A stretch of 64,000 bases of DNA. Source: Panopea generosa. Taxonomy: Eukaryota; Mollusca; Bivalvia; Adapedonta; Hiatellidae. The stretch spans positions 16,663,011-16,727,010 of the forward strand of contig CM055902.1 of assembly GCA_029582155.1 (NCBI GenBank). Direction: 5' to 3'. Every line of letters starts with the position of its first letter. Positions within the stretch are counted from its first letter, which is position 1. The position numbers and the translations under genes are program-made. Of this stretch, positions 12,861-25,629 are shown piece after piece. The notes under the pieces are model-generated. The model did not search any database. It was not told where the DNA came from and saw nothing but the letters and a program-made list of their open reading frames with translations.

Positions 12861-13635
12861 TGTGTTTTGGGGTTGTTGTTTTTTTTTTTCACATTATAAT
12901 TTTACAAATCACGTTAAATATAACATTTGCTCTAAAGATTCCGTGGAGTCATAAATATGCTATCAAAATCTGGAAATAACAACGAATGAATGACTGAATT
13001 ACATGTATTTATGAAATGAAATATAAGTGATATCTATTATACTATGACTGTTTCTATTACATAATACACCTCTGGGCAATACTTTAATATGAAAAGGTTT
13101 TCGATGCAAGTAATACAAATTGCTCCAGACATTCCCTTTAATACACTAAATATGTAACTTTTAGTTTAAACAATGGCTCAGTTTGAAAAAAATATCACTA
13201 TCAACGTATGATTGTTACTAATATTTCTAAGGGTGTACCAAATATACACAGCTGGTCACAGATGTTCTCAGAAGAGCAAGGTTCGGTGTTATCCTACACC
13301 AAGGGTCGTAGCCACCAACCATTCATGAGAATAATTTAAAACTTGAGCAATCAGGAAGATGTTTTTGGATGAAAAGTGATCTATTTACTTATCGGATTAG
13401 AATGATATATGCAAATGTATTTTATCATGATAATGTTGTAGAGCGAGTATTAAACAGTTTGTCTTAATCTTATTTGTATACATTTCAGTATGCGCTATTG
13501 GACAACATTTTACCATTTTGCAAAAAAACAAGTTTTATTATTTATTAGTTTTATTTAATACCTCTTTGAAATATTTAACATTAGATATGCGAGCATATCA
13601 AATGAAATTTGATTTCTATTCCTGCACGTAAATAT
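12861..13635. other. AT-rich non-coding interval
   Basis: Nothing supportable was found: no exon, repeat array or RNA gene. Confidence 0.45.
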
Positions 13636-13711
13636 GCTTCCGAGACCTAGTTATTAAGGTGTCCGTTTCGGAAGCGGGAGGCTGGCTGAAGGTTCGAATC
13701 CTGGCGGAAGC
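13636..13711 (+). repeat. tRNA-like sequence, probably a SINE head
   Basis: The 76-nt segment has perfect 7-bp acceptor arms (GCTTCCG and CGGAAGC), a 4-bp D stem (ACCT/AGGT) and an anticodon-like loop TTCGGAA. It also has a B box GGTTCGAATCC, but the T stem is poorly paired and the variable region is 9 nt. A structured non-tRNA body (GCAGCCGGCTGCTCATCC) follows, as in a SINE. A functional tRNA gene is unlikely because of the weak T stem. Confidence 0.5.
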
Positions 13712-13900
13712 ATTTGGTATTTTTCTGATGCAGCCGGCTGCTCATCCAGCAGCTAGTCAAACTGATGGGTAACGAATGTCTACCAGTATGGCGCCTTACG
13801 AGGACAGCTTTTGGAAAGTAAACGTATACTACATCAGTGTGTCTTATAAGCCAATTACGGTTTGTCCAGGCATTTAACCCTTTTACTTCATATAGACGCC

Positions 13901-13950
13901 TTTGGACACCTCTAATATAGAAGGCTTTGGACACCTCTAATATAGAAGGC
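13901..13950. repeat. Perfect 25-bp tandem duplication
   Basis: The 25-bp unit starting TTTGGACACCTCTAATATAG is present twice without difference. Confidence 0.95.
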
Positions 13951-13993
13951 TTTAGAATTATTGGGTGAATTATGTTTATATTAACTGACAGAG

Positions 13994-14064
13994 TTGAAAA
14001 CAGTGCATGAAGTGTTCAGATTGCTTGTAACGAGCAATCTGAACTCTTCCTGCACTGTTTTCAA
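13994..14064. other. Foldback hairpin with 32-bp arms
   Basis: Left arm 13994-14025 (TTGAAAACAGTGCATG...GATTGCT) pairs with right arm 14033-14064 at 30 of 32 positions, across a 7-nt loop TGTAACG. Its size and internal mismatches would suit a pre-microRNA-like stem or a tiny foldback element. There is no evidence of expression from sequence alone. Confidence 0.6.
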
Positions 14065-15225
14065 AGGCCTTCTGTGATTGGTGCGGGAAAGGCGTATTTA
14101 TGGAGTAAATGGTTAATTTGATACTATAATAAACAAACACTTTACATAACACTTGTAATGCACCTCACGACAGAGCATTGCTAAACACCAATAGTCAGCC
14201 GTAAACACATCATGTGCGTGATAACATGTACCATTTTGTTTGTAGATCTGATATATAAATTGGGACCAATACCTGAAATATTCATGTACTGATACTTACT
14301 GGTTTGTCCGATGGCACTTATGAGTCGGAACGGATCTAGTCAGACTGATTGTAGAGGATATTAAACTGACGGTAAGGTCATTTGTCCCCTTTGCTTGAAA
14401 TCTACATAAGGTTTTTCACCCTTGTTATGCAATTATTTTTATTATTTAAACAATAATATGTTTGTATTGGTTTTTGTTATATTAACTTGTAAAATACGAC
14501 AGTCAGTTTTTTCTTTAGGACCTGTTTCCCAAACGTCCGGATGTCCACGAACTTCTTACTAAAAGCACAAACCCAGAAGTTACAAAGAAAGCAAGTCTAC
14601 TAACATCAACATAAGATCTTTCGAAAACATAATGAAATAATATTTGTTTTAAAATTTGTACGAAAAGTATATACGATTACAAAGGTATTTTTCTCTAACG
14701 GGTCCTCTGTAATACCATGTTCTTATTTTTAAACATTGTGGTCTTAGTATACTAGTATGACACGTTATTACAGTTAAATACGAAGCTTAAATTTTGACGT
14801 TACACAATATAAATAACATAGAATTTATGTACAATATTGTTGCTTTACTAACATAAAAAAACATGCGCAGTCTATGATGTGGGAAAAGTGAGGTTTGGTG
14901 CACCTGTTTAAACTCATATGTGACGTCATTTGGTACTGACCGTTCCATGGAGTAGTGGGAGCTGATACCTGGTGTCGTTTCACCAACCATTCTTGAGAAT
15001 ATCTTGACTTTGGCTTAAAAATAGAATATAACACCCATGTGATAGCTAATTTAACTATGTATTAGGTGTTCCTACATGCTTGTAAATTTTAGTCTAAAAC
15101 TGGTCTCTAAGTGTGCTTTTCAAATTTTATTCTTGAGTTCATGTTTAAGAATATTCTTTAGAACGGTTGGTGAATATTACCACTGTTGTCTTTCGTCTTT
15201 ATGCATATATTACTTATACTTGATG
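14065..15225. other. Non-coding interval
   Basis: No gene or recognisable repeat was found. Open frames on the minus strand near 14787-15034 lack domain character. Confidence 0.4.
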
Positions 15226-15420
15226 TGGTGCGCGTGGTCCAGTGGTAGAGCACCGAACTTATGATCAAAGGGTATTGGGTTCGATCCTCCGCCACAGCTA
15301 TGTGTTGTGTTCTTGAGCAAGACTTTTTTTTCCCGCATATGCTTAGTACTGAAGACTTCGAGCGTGATTTGTCGAAGTTGGAAGAAGTTGTTTCACAATC
15401 GATGTAAAAGAAATAAGTTT
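15226..15420 (+). mobile_element. SINE family A, near full length
   Basis: The tRNA head is GTGGTGCGCGTGGTCCAGTG, then GTAGAGCACCGAAC and the B box GGGTTCGATCCTCC. The anticodon region of better-kept copies (CTCATGATC) and the T arm resemble tRNA-Met; this copy has CTTATGATC. Behind the head come TTGAGCAAGACTT, GCTTAGTACTG, GAAGACTTCGAGCGTGATTT and the 3' word TTGTTTCACAATCGA, ending AAATAAGTTT. The same plan is shared by copies at 24874, 35015, 41630 and 3009. Confidence 0.85.
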
Positions 15421-17429
15421 AATTAAAAAATGTATTTATACTGATTTTGCATATGTACTGTGTCGATCCTGCTTTGGTGGCTGTGTTTTTTTAATGTTAC
15501 GTCTCATGTTGGACACATATATATATGAGCCGGGCCGGGAGGTGATAATATAGTAGTATGTAAACGAATATGTGTTTTACGAACGATAATAATGTCAATA
15601 TAAATATGCAGATGTACGACGACAGCGGACACTACCTTTAAACAGGGCTTTAATAAAACAGCCACCGTTGAAACTAAACATGGGTATGGTTATGAACTCT
15701 CATTGTAAGCTATAGTTTGTAATGCCTGTTAAGGACAAAAACAATATAAGATTTTGTGTACACTTTTTATAAAAGAACTTTTAACTTTTTAATAATTATT
15801 ATGTATATTTTTATTGGTAAATATTATTTTGAAATATCACAAAAGGAAAATGCTGGGGGCAATTTCAATGCAACATTTTTGAGGTGATACTTTGAAGAGA
15901 GAAAATTTAGAAAATTTATTTTTAAACTTGATTTAATATCTGTTAAATGCCTTAATTCAGAAATGCTGGGGAAAAAAATATTACGTTTTTTTAGAAATTA
16001 TTGCATTTTTTTAAAATATTTGCTGTTTTGACAATACTACAATTATATTAATCAACGACTTTGCCCTATTTCGAATCAGTGTTTTTTTGTAATATGTGTT
16101 TTTTCTTAACAGATCTACAAAAGAAAAAAACACTTGTTTACCATTTTTGATGAAACATTCCCCTAATAGCTAACTGATGTATATATTACACTGAATTGAC
16201 TAAATTTACACATGTTTATTACGTGTTAAACAAAGTGGTAAGCTTTCTCTCAATTCGTAATCAATTAAAGACATTTAAAGTACATAGACTAAGCTGCAGG
16301 TTAAATTTTATTAACATTTTTCCATCGTTAGATTAGCAACAACTAAATAAATTAAGAAAAAGCAAACTTACCAATAAGATACCATATTAATATTTTGAAG
16401 TGACATAATGAAATAACTTATTTAGATTAGTATAAGGATCAAAAAAAGGTATAGGGTGAATTATAAAAGAAACAAAAGGAGAGAAAAGATCAGGAGGGGA
16501 AATAAGGATCAGCAGGACTTTTTAAAGGAAAAGAGAATACAAAAAGAGAGGATATAGAGATGATAAAGCAGTAGCCTCCCTTAGTTTAAACATAAACCGG
16601 TCTTGGCAGTATATAATGAACCACACTATATGTATATATGTAAATTAAGTAAGCGCAGGCAACATTTTGAATCAATTTATATATTTTTACTTTCGAATTG
16701 TTTGAGGTTGCTTTGATATGAAGCAACTCTCGTCGAGGTAGAAATATCGAAGATGTATTTAAATAAATTCACAAAATGTACCACAGACCGTGGATAAAGA
16801 TAATTAGCACTTCTCAGAGGATTGTCTTACAGAATATGGCGACAACGTATTTGATAGGAGGAGTGATTAGTTAACGTCAAACATACTTTTACAGAATGGC
16901 TTAAGGGTTTCAGTGCGAAATTTGTTGTAATTCGAGACGAAACAAGTCAAATCACATGTAAAGTATAGGAAAAACAATGAACTAAATGATATTGAACCCC
17001 TTTATAAGATTTGAACTTGAATCTACACCTTAAAGCATAGAGTAGTGCATTTGTAACTGACCTGGCGCGAGAACAACTATCGCTCCGCCCACTGGTCACG
17101 TGGATTTGTTTGGCCAAGTAAATACAATGAAATAGAGTTTACTTAGACATCGTTTGCTTGATTAAGAAAAATGGCGGCATAGCAACCAAAACCGACTTGT
17201 TTGATTGACAGTCCATGTCAGGTCAATATGTTTATAGACTGCAGAAGCGGGGTTTTTTTCTGTAATGGTCGTTCAACAATACGGGAACTCTGATTGGTCA
17301 GAAACTACATCAAACCCACATGGTAATAGGAAAATGCTATGGTTCGCTGTTGTTAATATTCTTCTGAGGAAATACCTATTTGCAATTTAACGATGATTTA
17401 ATTGATATTTTTTAAACTAGCATGACACC
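15421..17429. other. AT-rich interval with a promoter-like motif cluster near 17050-17310
   Basis: Most of this interval is empty AT-rich DNA, with a purine-rich tract at about 16440-16560. Around 17050-17310 several motifs known from animal promoters cluster: CCGCCC, CACGTG, AAAATGGCGGC (YY1-like) and GATTGGTCAG (inverted CCAAT). No transcript start or adjacent exon could be tied to them. Confidence 0.3.
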
Positions 17430-17575
17430 ACGTGTTTCAGCTTCAACTGAAAGTTTGAAGGACGTTACAGTTTATTAAGCCGTTTATAGCTATGAATTGT
17501 GGGGCAGGCAAAGAATTCCCCGCTGTTTCATAGGCCATGAATTGGGAGATATGAGGTTATGGGATAGACTAACTT
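17430..17575 (+). repeat. Dispersed repeat shared with 37440-37590
   Basis: The words CAACTGAAAGTTTGAA, a GACGT step, GCTATGAATTGTGGG and ATGAATTGGGAGATA occur in the same order on the opposite strand at 37440-37590 (AACTGAAAGTTTGAA, GCTATGAATTATGGG, AATTCGGGAGATA). The family is not recognised. Confidence 0.6.
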
Positions 17576-20500
17576 GTTTTGTAAAAAGGGTTAATAATTT
17601 CTGTGAATCTTTCGAAAGTAATACTTTGAGACTGACATCTCCATATGGTTAGTATCTCTCGGTCAAATAACCGTATTACTCCGCCGAAAACCTGAGAGCG
17701 AGTGCCGTCTCGTCCGGAAAAAAATGAATCGCAATATTGGCATATCCACTGTGCATGTGGTCATACCTACATAAATTTAATTGATTTAATGTGTGACTAT
17801 TATTAAACGCATTTTTTTTTTAATTTGCTCTTGTCTTTGTAGTGGGCTGTTGGTAGAAAAAATTTGACTTATTGAACACTTTGTAGAAAATGGAGCAAAT
17901 AAGGATCATTTGAAGTAACCCTTGACGCCATATTTTAAAAATAAAATCTGACGGCAACTATTTACAAACAACATGAATAGTTCATATACTAGCTTCGGAT
18001 ACTGTTATCATCGATTCCATATTCAAAGATAGAACTAATTTTTTATCTTTGCATCAAATCATTAAATTATTATTAAGACTCTAACACAGCGATATCAGCT
18101 TATATCTCAACAAGAACCTTGTATTGTGTCCTTATCCATAAAACAATTATTAAAGAGACATCACATTCAAAGCCGATGGTCTATACTTAAATGATAAAAA
18201 CTAAATACTGAATACTAGTATTATAGTCAATCTTATAAATAAAGCTATTTTATAAACATTGTGTAACAGAATTGGTTCGATGTGTTAATCTGAGCGCGCA
18301 TCGTTCTGCAGTTTATAACAGAATTCATACACATTTATATTTCATTCTCGGCTGGAAGCGCATGCATATATTAATCAATCGTACCAACAGTCTGCCAATC
18401 CAACAACATTCAACGGTTTAGAACGTAGGCGGAAATGGACGTCACTCAGAGTGACAAATCACAAACCTTCTGTAAATTTCCGGAAATAGGAATAGCGCTG
18501 TCGGGATTTTTCCAAAATTGGATTCACTAAAACAATTACAAATAGAACTATTTATAGGCGACTTTATAAACTCAACGTTCTGGAGGGTGACATAGAAGTT
18601 GCTGCAAAATACCTGACTGATTTATTCAAGTGATTTTCCATTTTACTGCGAACATATGGGTAATTTTCGTGGACATAAATATATACCTCTCTGTTACGTG
18701 CTCTAAGTGCTGGATACTTTTAAAAATACATTTGAAAGAGCGAATTGTTTTAATTAATAAAACATGATGAAGGGATATCATGTGAGCATAGAACTCAACA
18801 AAGAAAGACCTTTAGTAAACTCCGTTTTATTGAAGTTTTTAATGAGATGTAATGAAATAGGCAACATCACTCGCGGTAAGAGAACTGACTTGAACGTTTT
18901 AATTTTAATCAGCTCCATAATTTTAAAAATCAGAAATATAACAGCTTGGTACACGATTTCTTATCGTCTAAACCATAACTGTACTTTTAGTAATGAAAGT
19001 TTTTGAGATAAAATAATATAAGTCAACTATATAGAATGCAAAAGACGCGAAATTAGAGCTTTTGCGGAATAGTTTTGCTGATATTAAAGTCCCTTGTGGT
19101 ACAGGATAAATGGAACACGTTCCGTTCATTCATCTATGCTGATTATTCTTTCTTAAAGAACATTCATCAAATTGATCACATTTAATGAAACGTATGCTTG
19201 ATGTATAGAAATAAGCTAGCTTGATCTGCGAGATATTCTACCTCACCAAAGAGATTATTCCATAGTGAATAATGACAAAAGTACCAAATTGAATTTAGTA
19301 ATACATCAGACGTATCGTTTAGAAAATAAATAGACATTTATTATCCTTGAACTAATTAGAGAACAAGCTTAAACTATATTGAAATTAAAGGAGAGTTTAT
19401 ATTTGTTTGCGAGGTCGAATTCTCTCTGGTCAATAACTCGTATTCGTTATTCAGGCGCATATACATCTTTTGTTGTTTTTTAATATTATCATCTAGTGGT
19501 GTTGACTACTCTCATTTACCTTTTTTTGGTGTGGGTGTTGTTGAGACTACCCAATTTACCAGACCTCTGAAAGCAAAAACAATAAAAATCTACAACAACC
19601 CATCCAACCACCCCAGGCTCAGTGTCCATTTGTTGTTTGGGTGAGGTAAGATTTCTATTTTGCTTCTGGAGGTCAGGTAAATTTCTTGGTATAAACACCG
19701 ATTTAGTCGCCTGTGGTTTGTCATAGTCTTACGGACTGCTCAGTCTCGATCTACGATGTTTGTACGGATGTATGAGTTTCAACTCCTCTTCTTATTTTTA
19801 TATTTCATAATGCTTGTATATATACTATCATGTTTTGACGTCCGTGCCAATCTAATAATTTATTTTCTGTTTGACATAAATCTAATTATATTTGTATGTT
19901 TAAATGCCATTTTCCACATATTACAGTTTATATATTTGCACATGTAGTTTTGCTGGTAAAGAAACACCTCAGACTGAATATAAGTAGAAAAACTGTCCTT
20001 TTGCATGTAACTGGCAAACCTTTTTTACATAAAGCTGGACTCAAACCCACAACCTCAGTGGTAAGAGATAAGTGGTCAGTAAACGGCAGTTCGATCACTT
20101 GACCAAGGAGGACCCCATTTAAGTTTTGGAACATAGATGGTGTCAGGCTTTTTTCTAGATGAGTGTTCCGTTTGCCAAGCCGTCCAAAACATTGTAGTCC
20201 AATAACCAACTCTCACCGCAAGTTAGTTTTGTCGTATAATATCCTGGTAAATAGCTATAAATCTCACTTACTGATTAGCTCCCTTGCATGGCTGCAGCAA
20301 GAATAATGCTATCGATAAATAAGAGCTGTGTAAATTGGTTAGTCATATTTGTACATGTATTTGAAAATGCTGAAAATGATCATGTTTTATCTATAGATTT
20401 GACGATTGGGATCATTTTCATGAATCATGCTAAGTTTGGCTGACACTGGATGAGGTTGGATGAATATATGACATTTTGAAGATGCGTAGTGATACACCGC

Positions 20501-21929
20501 AAGAAATAAACATAATTGTCAAAAATGAAGGGCTGTCATCAATCCATCGAATATGTGAAAAAGCAATCAGTCACCCCTATGTTTTCCTGCAGTGTTTGAA
20601 GAACAGATGACTATCGGTGGACATATGACACTTTTAGAACCATTGATAACGTGTTCAGTGACTCCGAAATGCACAAACTGATATGGAGAAGAGTGTGAAA
20701 TGAATGTTTTAGCAGATATTTGTTTTATTTGCATGTATGTTTAATCGTATTCTCATGTTGTTTTCTTGTTGTTGTAATCTCTCTTTTTATTTATGTTTGT
20801 TTTAATACGAATATCTGGATATTAATTTCATTTTAATTTCATTTCAAAACATAACCATATGTGAGTGTTTTTTTGTTGTTTTTTTGTTGTTGTTTTTTTT
20901 ATGTTGTTTATTTATGTATTGTTTTTATTCCATGAAAGTATGTACATTTCTCTGTAATGTTTAATCGTTCTCTTATATCTCTCTACATCTATTAAATTCG
21001 TCACTTACTTATTGCATTGCGTTCGTCTTAATACAAATACATGTTTATATTAAATCAATTCTATTTGAGACAGATTACAGACATGTTTCAATTTGTTACT
21101 TTCTGACGTTACACAAATTTTGCTTTAAAAAATATAACATAAAATCAACAAAACAATATTTGTATGTTTGTCATTATAATATGATGAAAACGGTTGAGAC
21201 GAAACGTGCTCTCATAAAACAAACAATTATTATTGGCTCTACCGAGAAAGAAGAAAACGTAAATGAAATAAATGCGTTCAGGAAAGTGAAATAAGTATCA
21301 CTTTGTCTAGATGGATATACGTACAATGCAAGTTGTCACATCTAATCAGTTCAAAATCTCATTTCAGAACATGAGAAACTATGCCTGGATCTTTTCATTT
21401 GCTTTGAATTCCTTTACCAAACAAAATTATTTCTCTAACGAAAACAAAAATGTCCGAAAGTGGGATCTAATTTTGATTAATTTTCTTTAAGAAGTGTGCA
21501 AATTGCATTATATAGAAATTAAACACAAACCAATGTGTCATTATTTTTCTACCTATTTTCTTAGCATTCTTGAGTGACAGATGTGTGAAAAATTACTAAT
21601 ACGTTCGAATATTTAAAGTAATTCGACGATTTCCGGTTCCGGTTTAAGAAAGTCAACATAAACAAAAGTTGGTGACAAAAAATGCGCTGAAAAGCAACTT
21701 CAGCAGGAGTGGATGGATTAAGTTTGATATGCAAGTATACATGAAGATATGAACTTTTATATGCTGAAATGTTTGAAATGTTGACTTACATAAAAGTTCC
21801 ATTAATCTGACGATGAAGATATTGTAACACGTAAATATTGAACATGTTAAGTCACAAAAAATACACTCGAATATTGTGTATTATTTCTATTTCTAAATTT
21901 GTTATTATACTTTTGGCATAAATATGCAA
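17576..21929. other. Long gene-poor interval
   Basis: No exon or LINE fragment could be supported. A weak minus-strand tRNA-like trace (GTGGGTTTGAGTCC near 20035-20052) may be a worn SINE. T-rich stretches lie at about 20860-20900. Short open frames at 18764-19006 and 19756-19947 are AT-driven. Confidence 0.4.
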
Positions 21930-22234
21930 GACCGCGGCGTGGTCTAGTGGTAGAGCGTCCGCCTCGCATGCGGAAGGTTGTGGGTTCAATCCCCGGCCGG
22001 GTCATATCAAAGACTTTAAAAATGGTACTAGAAGCTAACTCGCTTGACGCTCAGCATCTAGGTCTGGTCGGCCCGGTGTCAGTATAATGTGACTGGGTGG
22101 GGTATCATACCATGTGTCTGCGGCATGATACTCCAGTGTGACAGCGCTTAGAATACTGTCTCAAGTAGACACCGTCGCGATATGACTGAAAAATTGTTGA
22201 AAGCGACGCTAAACACCATACAACAACAACAACA
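21930..22234 (+). mobile_element. SINE family C with Ala-like tRNA head
   Basis: The head 21930-22003 contains GGTCTAGTGGTAGAGCG, an anticodon arm with loop CTCGCAT (anticodon CGC, Ala-like) and the B box TGGGTTCAATCCCC. A body of about 215 bp follows (GGTCGGCCCGGTGTCAG, CATGATACTCCAGTGTGACA) and closes with GCGACGCTAAACACCATA and a (CAA)n tail. The body is well preserved relative to other SINEs here, suggesting a younger insertion. Confidence 0.85.
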
Positions 22235-22328
22235 TGTAACACGGTAAAAAAAATACCGTAAGCATTGGAAAAATTGACAAACATTTTTATACCGTATACG
22301 GACAATGGACAGGAATAAAAGCACTTAA

Positions 22329-23243
22329 GGCAACCAGTCCCGGTCCGCAGCATTTGAAACACCAGAGCATCTGTTAAAAATAAAACAATCTTCAAAAACA
22401 AAACAAATTAAAAGAAAGCAAAGTTCACCTGCAAATTTAGCTGAAAATCTTGAAAAGAAGTTAAGACAATCTGAGACAGAGTTACTGTCTGGAAGCGAGC
22501 ACTGGTGTGATGCTGAATTAGATATAAGTGACCTTGAATCAGAAAAAAACGATGATGGACAATGTTCAAAGCCAGAGCTTGCTACAAACAGGTCTGTCAA
22601 TTCTTCCTGATAGTAAAATTGAAAGAATAGCTGCTAAAATGAAGGAACTGTTAAAATATGAAATAGATGAACTGGTAACGCCCAAAATTACAAAAAATAG
22701 CTCCACTGAAGGCTGAGATCAAACAGCTTCGTGCAACAATTCTGACCTCCTTAGCCAAATACATTACTTAAGAAACGTGCAGGATGACCAAGAGCAGTAC
22801 AACCGGAGATCATGTGTGCGTATAAACAACTTCTCAGAAAAGTCCGATGAAGATACTGACACCATAGTCCTAAAAATGCAGAACAAGCAGGGATTAAGCT
22901 GTCAGCTTCGGACATTGATCGCTCCCACCGCGTTGGTAAACCTGATAAGCAAGCCAAACGATCACGTCAGATAATTGTGAAATTCTCATCCTACAAATCC
23001 CGTGCGACATTCTTAAAGGACCGCAAAGTGTTACATGATAAACATATTAACATATACCTGAATGAAGATTTGACGCGCAACCGCATATATATAGCTTACG
23101 AGTGCAGACAACTCGCCAAGATTAAGGACAGCTCCATTCAGAAGACTTGGACATATGATGGAAACATCTTTGTCAAAGACAATATTGATCAGATCAAAAG
23201 GATCTGGAAGCTTAGTGACCTTGACACCTTCAGACCAACATAG
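22329..23243 (+). pseudogene. LINE ORF1 relic (nucleic-acid-binding protein), frameshifted
   Basis: Joined across frames, this reads as the ORF1 protein of a non-LTR retrotransposon. An acidic, Ser/Lys-rich N-terminus (ETELLSGSEHWCDAELDISD) is followed by a helical segment (KIERIAAKMKELLKYEID), then EQYNRRSCVRINNF and the C-terminal block KFSSYKSRATFLKDRK, YLNEDLTRNR, TWTYDGNIFVKDN. ORF1 proteins of this type chaperone element RNA. There are at least three breaks: a frame change between about 22560 and 22608, one near 22710-22750, and one near 22880, where SASDIDRSHRVGKPDK is readable only in another frame. The C-terminal part from 22977 is intact. It is related to the minus-strand relics at 55078-55883 and 60934-61740. 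No ORF2 follows. Confidence 0.75.
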
Positions 23244-23510
23244 TTTTCGAAAAAAGGATGAAACTGAGAACCACACACACTGATATGGTTGGCTATATGT
23301 CCAGTTACTAGTATGAACTCATCACAACTGAATGTGTTGTTAAACGATTTTGTTGTTATTTATATCCTGTGTTCCGTTGTCTCTGTATATTAGGGTAAAA
23401 AACGTGTAAAATCACTTCTTTTTAATGACATTTGTTCAATTTTGGTCCAGTTTGTGTCAGATCATAAGAGTTGCATTATTCTTGATTGATGACAACGCTA
23501 TGACCATATA

Positions 23511-23549
23511 GTGCGTGCGTGCGTGCGTGCGCGGTGCGTGCGTGCGCGG

Positions 23550-23637
<88 letters not shown>

Positions 23638-23641
23638 TGTA
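23511..23641. repeat. (GTGC)n microsatellite
   Basis: GTGC/GCGT tetranucleotides run for about 130 bp, with two GCGCGGTGC interruptions near the left end. It is strikingly GC-rich for this AT-rich window. Any frame across it (RACVRACV) is a by-product. Confidence 0.97.
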
Positions 23642-24873
23642 TGTATATACTTTACTGAAAAAGGTCAGTAAAATTTGGTTAACTAATACAAACTATTGAA
23701 CTTTACTACTTATTCCTTATTCTTTATTAAATCACAAATGTGTTAATTTGCATTGGCCTGAAATGAATAATAATGAAATATAATGCCACATATACACATG
23801 TAATATCAGCGACCAGAAATGAATTATTAACAAATTACAATTAATTATTAAATAAGAATGAATAATTAATTATCAAGTGGATGTCTTGTTTTTGTATTAG
23901 ACAGAGACGGGTTAATAAAAACATTGTGTTTACAATATGCTATTGAAATAATAATGAATGCATTGTTGAAATATTATTGACAGTATTGACAATTAGAAGT
24001 TTTACAGAAGCACACTGACCACTACTGACCACTACTGATCCATTCATGTGTGTCGATGATTACAGGTAATATATGTACGCTTACCTATATACTGCGTGCA
24101 CGACTACTCTCCCTTGTATTGTGCTCGTTTTTTTCTCCTACAGTTTCATATTTGAACAGTGCTATTTTTTATATATTTTTTATTTTTTATACAGTTTCAT
24201 TTTGACTTATTGTTTAGTTTAAACATATTTTATTTCAACATGAAATTGGGTTGGGCCACGAGTTCTTTCAACATTAGGTTCGGCCCGTCCCCTACATTTT
24301 TTACAATGTTTAAATTAAATATCAAAATGACATATTTTAATATTTTTTTCTTAACCAATAATTTGAGAATAGAAAAAGGTAGGAAAGGAAAGAATGATAC
24401 ATAGTAAAACAAACACATATCATTTCTTCTTTATGTCGTCCATACGCATGCGTCCTGTGTCCACATTTCGGTAGCATCCCGGTGAGAAAATCAGATTAGT
24501 AAATAAGAAAGCACAAAAATAAAAACAAAGCTTTGGTGTCCTATGCAACTTAACATTTATATACAATGGGCAAAATAGTTAAATAATTCACAAGGTCGAA
24601 GTAATATAGTACAGTTAAAAGAAAAGACAGGAAAACATAAATGAGATTATGCAAAGCATTTAGTTTCTTTGATATAGTATTGTATGGCTTAGACTATAAT
24701 AATAATGCAAACATGAGATAGTCTTTCATCTTCATATAGAAGGCGATGTGTACTTAAAGGGTGAAATAATCTTGTCCAGTTGAATAATGTTAATCTTTTG
24801 GTTCTGTACGTTGTGCATTTGAAAAAATAATGCTCAGCATCTTCAATATTACCACAGTGTGGACAACAAGAGT
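23642..24873. other. Non-coding interval
   Basis: AT-rich sequence without supported features. A duplicated word, CACTGACCACTACTGACC, occurs near 24015. Confidence 0.45.
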
Positions 24874-24990
24874 GTGGAGCGCGTAGTCCAGTGGTAGAGC
24901 ACCGAACTCATGATCGGAGGGTCGTGGGTTTGATCCTCCGCTACGGCTATGTGAAGTGTCCTTGAGCAAGACACCTTTTCCGCACCTTTT
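24874..24990 (+). mobile_element. SINE family A, 3'-truncated
   Basis: The head is well kept (GTGGAGCGCGTAGTCCAGTG, GTAGAGCACCGAACTCATGA, GGGTTTGATCCTCC) and is followed by TCCTTGAGCAAGACACCTTT. The similarity to the other copies ends about 30 bp further on. Confidence 0.8.
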
Positions 24991-25261
24991 TGATCCATCT
25001 ACATATGAACAGATAAGGAAAAAGAGCAGTTTTGCGTGGGTCATCGAGATCTAAATCAGTTAATAATAATAGAAAACAGTTAATATCGATTAACATGCTT
25101 ACTAAAATGTATAAATTGAATCAGGGCCAGTCCAACCTGGTCCATATAGGTTAAGTATGTGCGTCATCAATTTCTTGTCATAACCCTGGCCTGTTGCTAG
25201 AAAATGGCATGATTTAAACTTTTCGTGTATAGCGTTGAAGGCTTTCAGTGGCGTAGCTTCC

Positions 25262-25549
25262 TTTATAAATCTTGCCAAGGGTTTGAAAAAACAACTGAAC
25301 TAAGGATGCATTGAATGGGTCACATTGTGACCAGTTATTATTATGCAATATATGTAAAGCACATATGTGTCATAAAACATGGTTATCATTATGCATTATT
25401 AGAATGACACACATGTGCCATAAATGTTTATACATTACATCTTCAGAAGCAAGGCACACATGTGCCATAATATCAATAACATATATTGCAAATATTCAAA
25501 TAATACCGAAAAAAGAAAAGAAATGTGAAGGGTTCGATAGAATACGCCA
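25262..25549. repeat. 288-bp direct repeat, copy 1
   Basis: Nearly identical to 26118-26406, with only three visible differences (two substitutions and one 1-bp indel). It contains three spaced palindromic words, CACATATGTG and twice CACACATGTGCC, each followed by ATAA. Flanks of the two copies differ, so the borders are sharp. The role is unknown. Confidence 0.9.
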
Positions 25550-25629
25550 ATCCAACATATATGTTAAAAATCTAAACGGAATTATGGACCATATACCTGA
25601 TCTGTGTGGAGCAGGGGGTGGTGGGAGGT

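Noticed and set aside
13636..13711. Functional tRNA gene
   Set aside because: T-stem pairing is poor and a SINE-like body follows.
21930..22003. Functional tRNA-Ala gene
   Set aside because: It is fused to a ~215-bp body with a (CAA)n tail, the structure of a SINE, and the acceptor stem has mismatches.
23511..23699. Protein with RACVRACV repeats
   Set aside because: It is a translation of the GTGC microsatellite.
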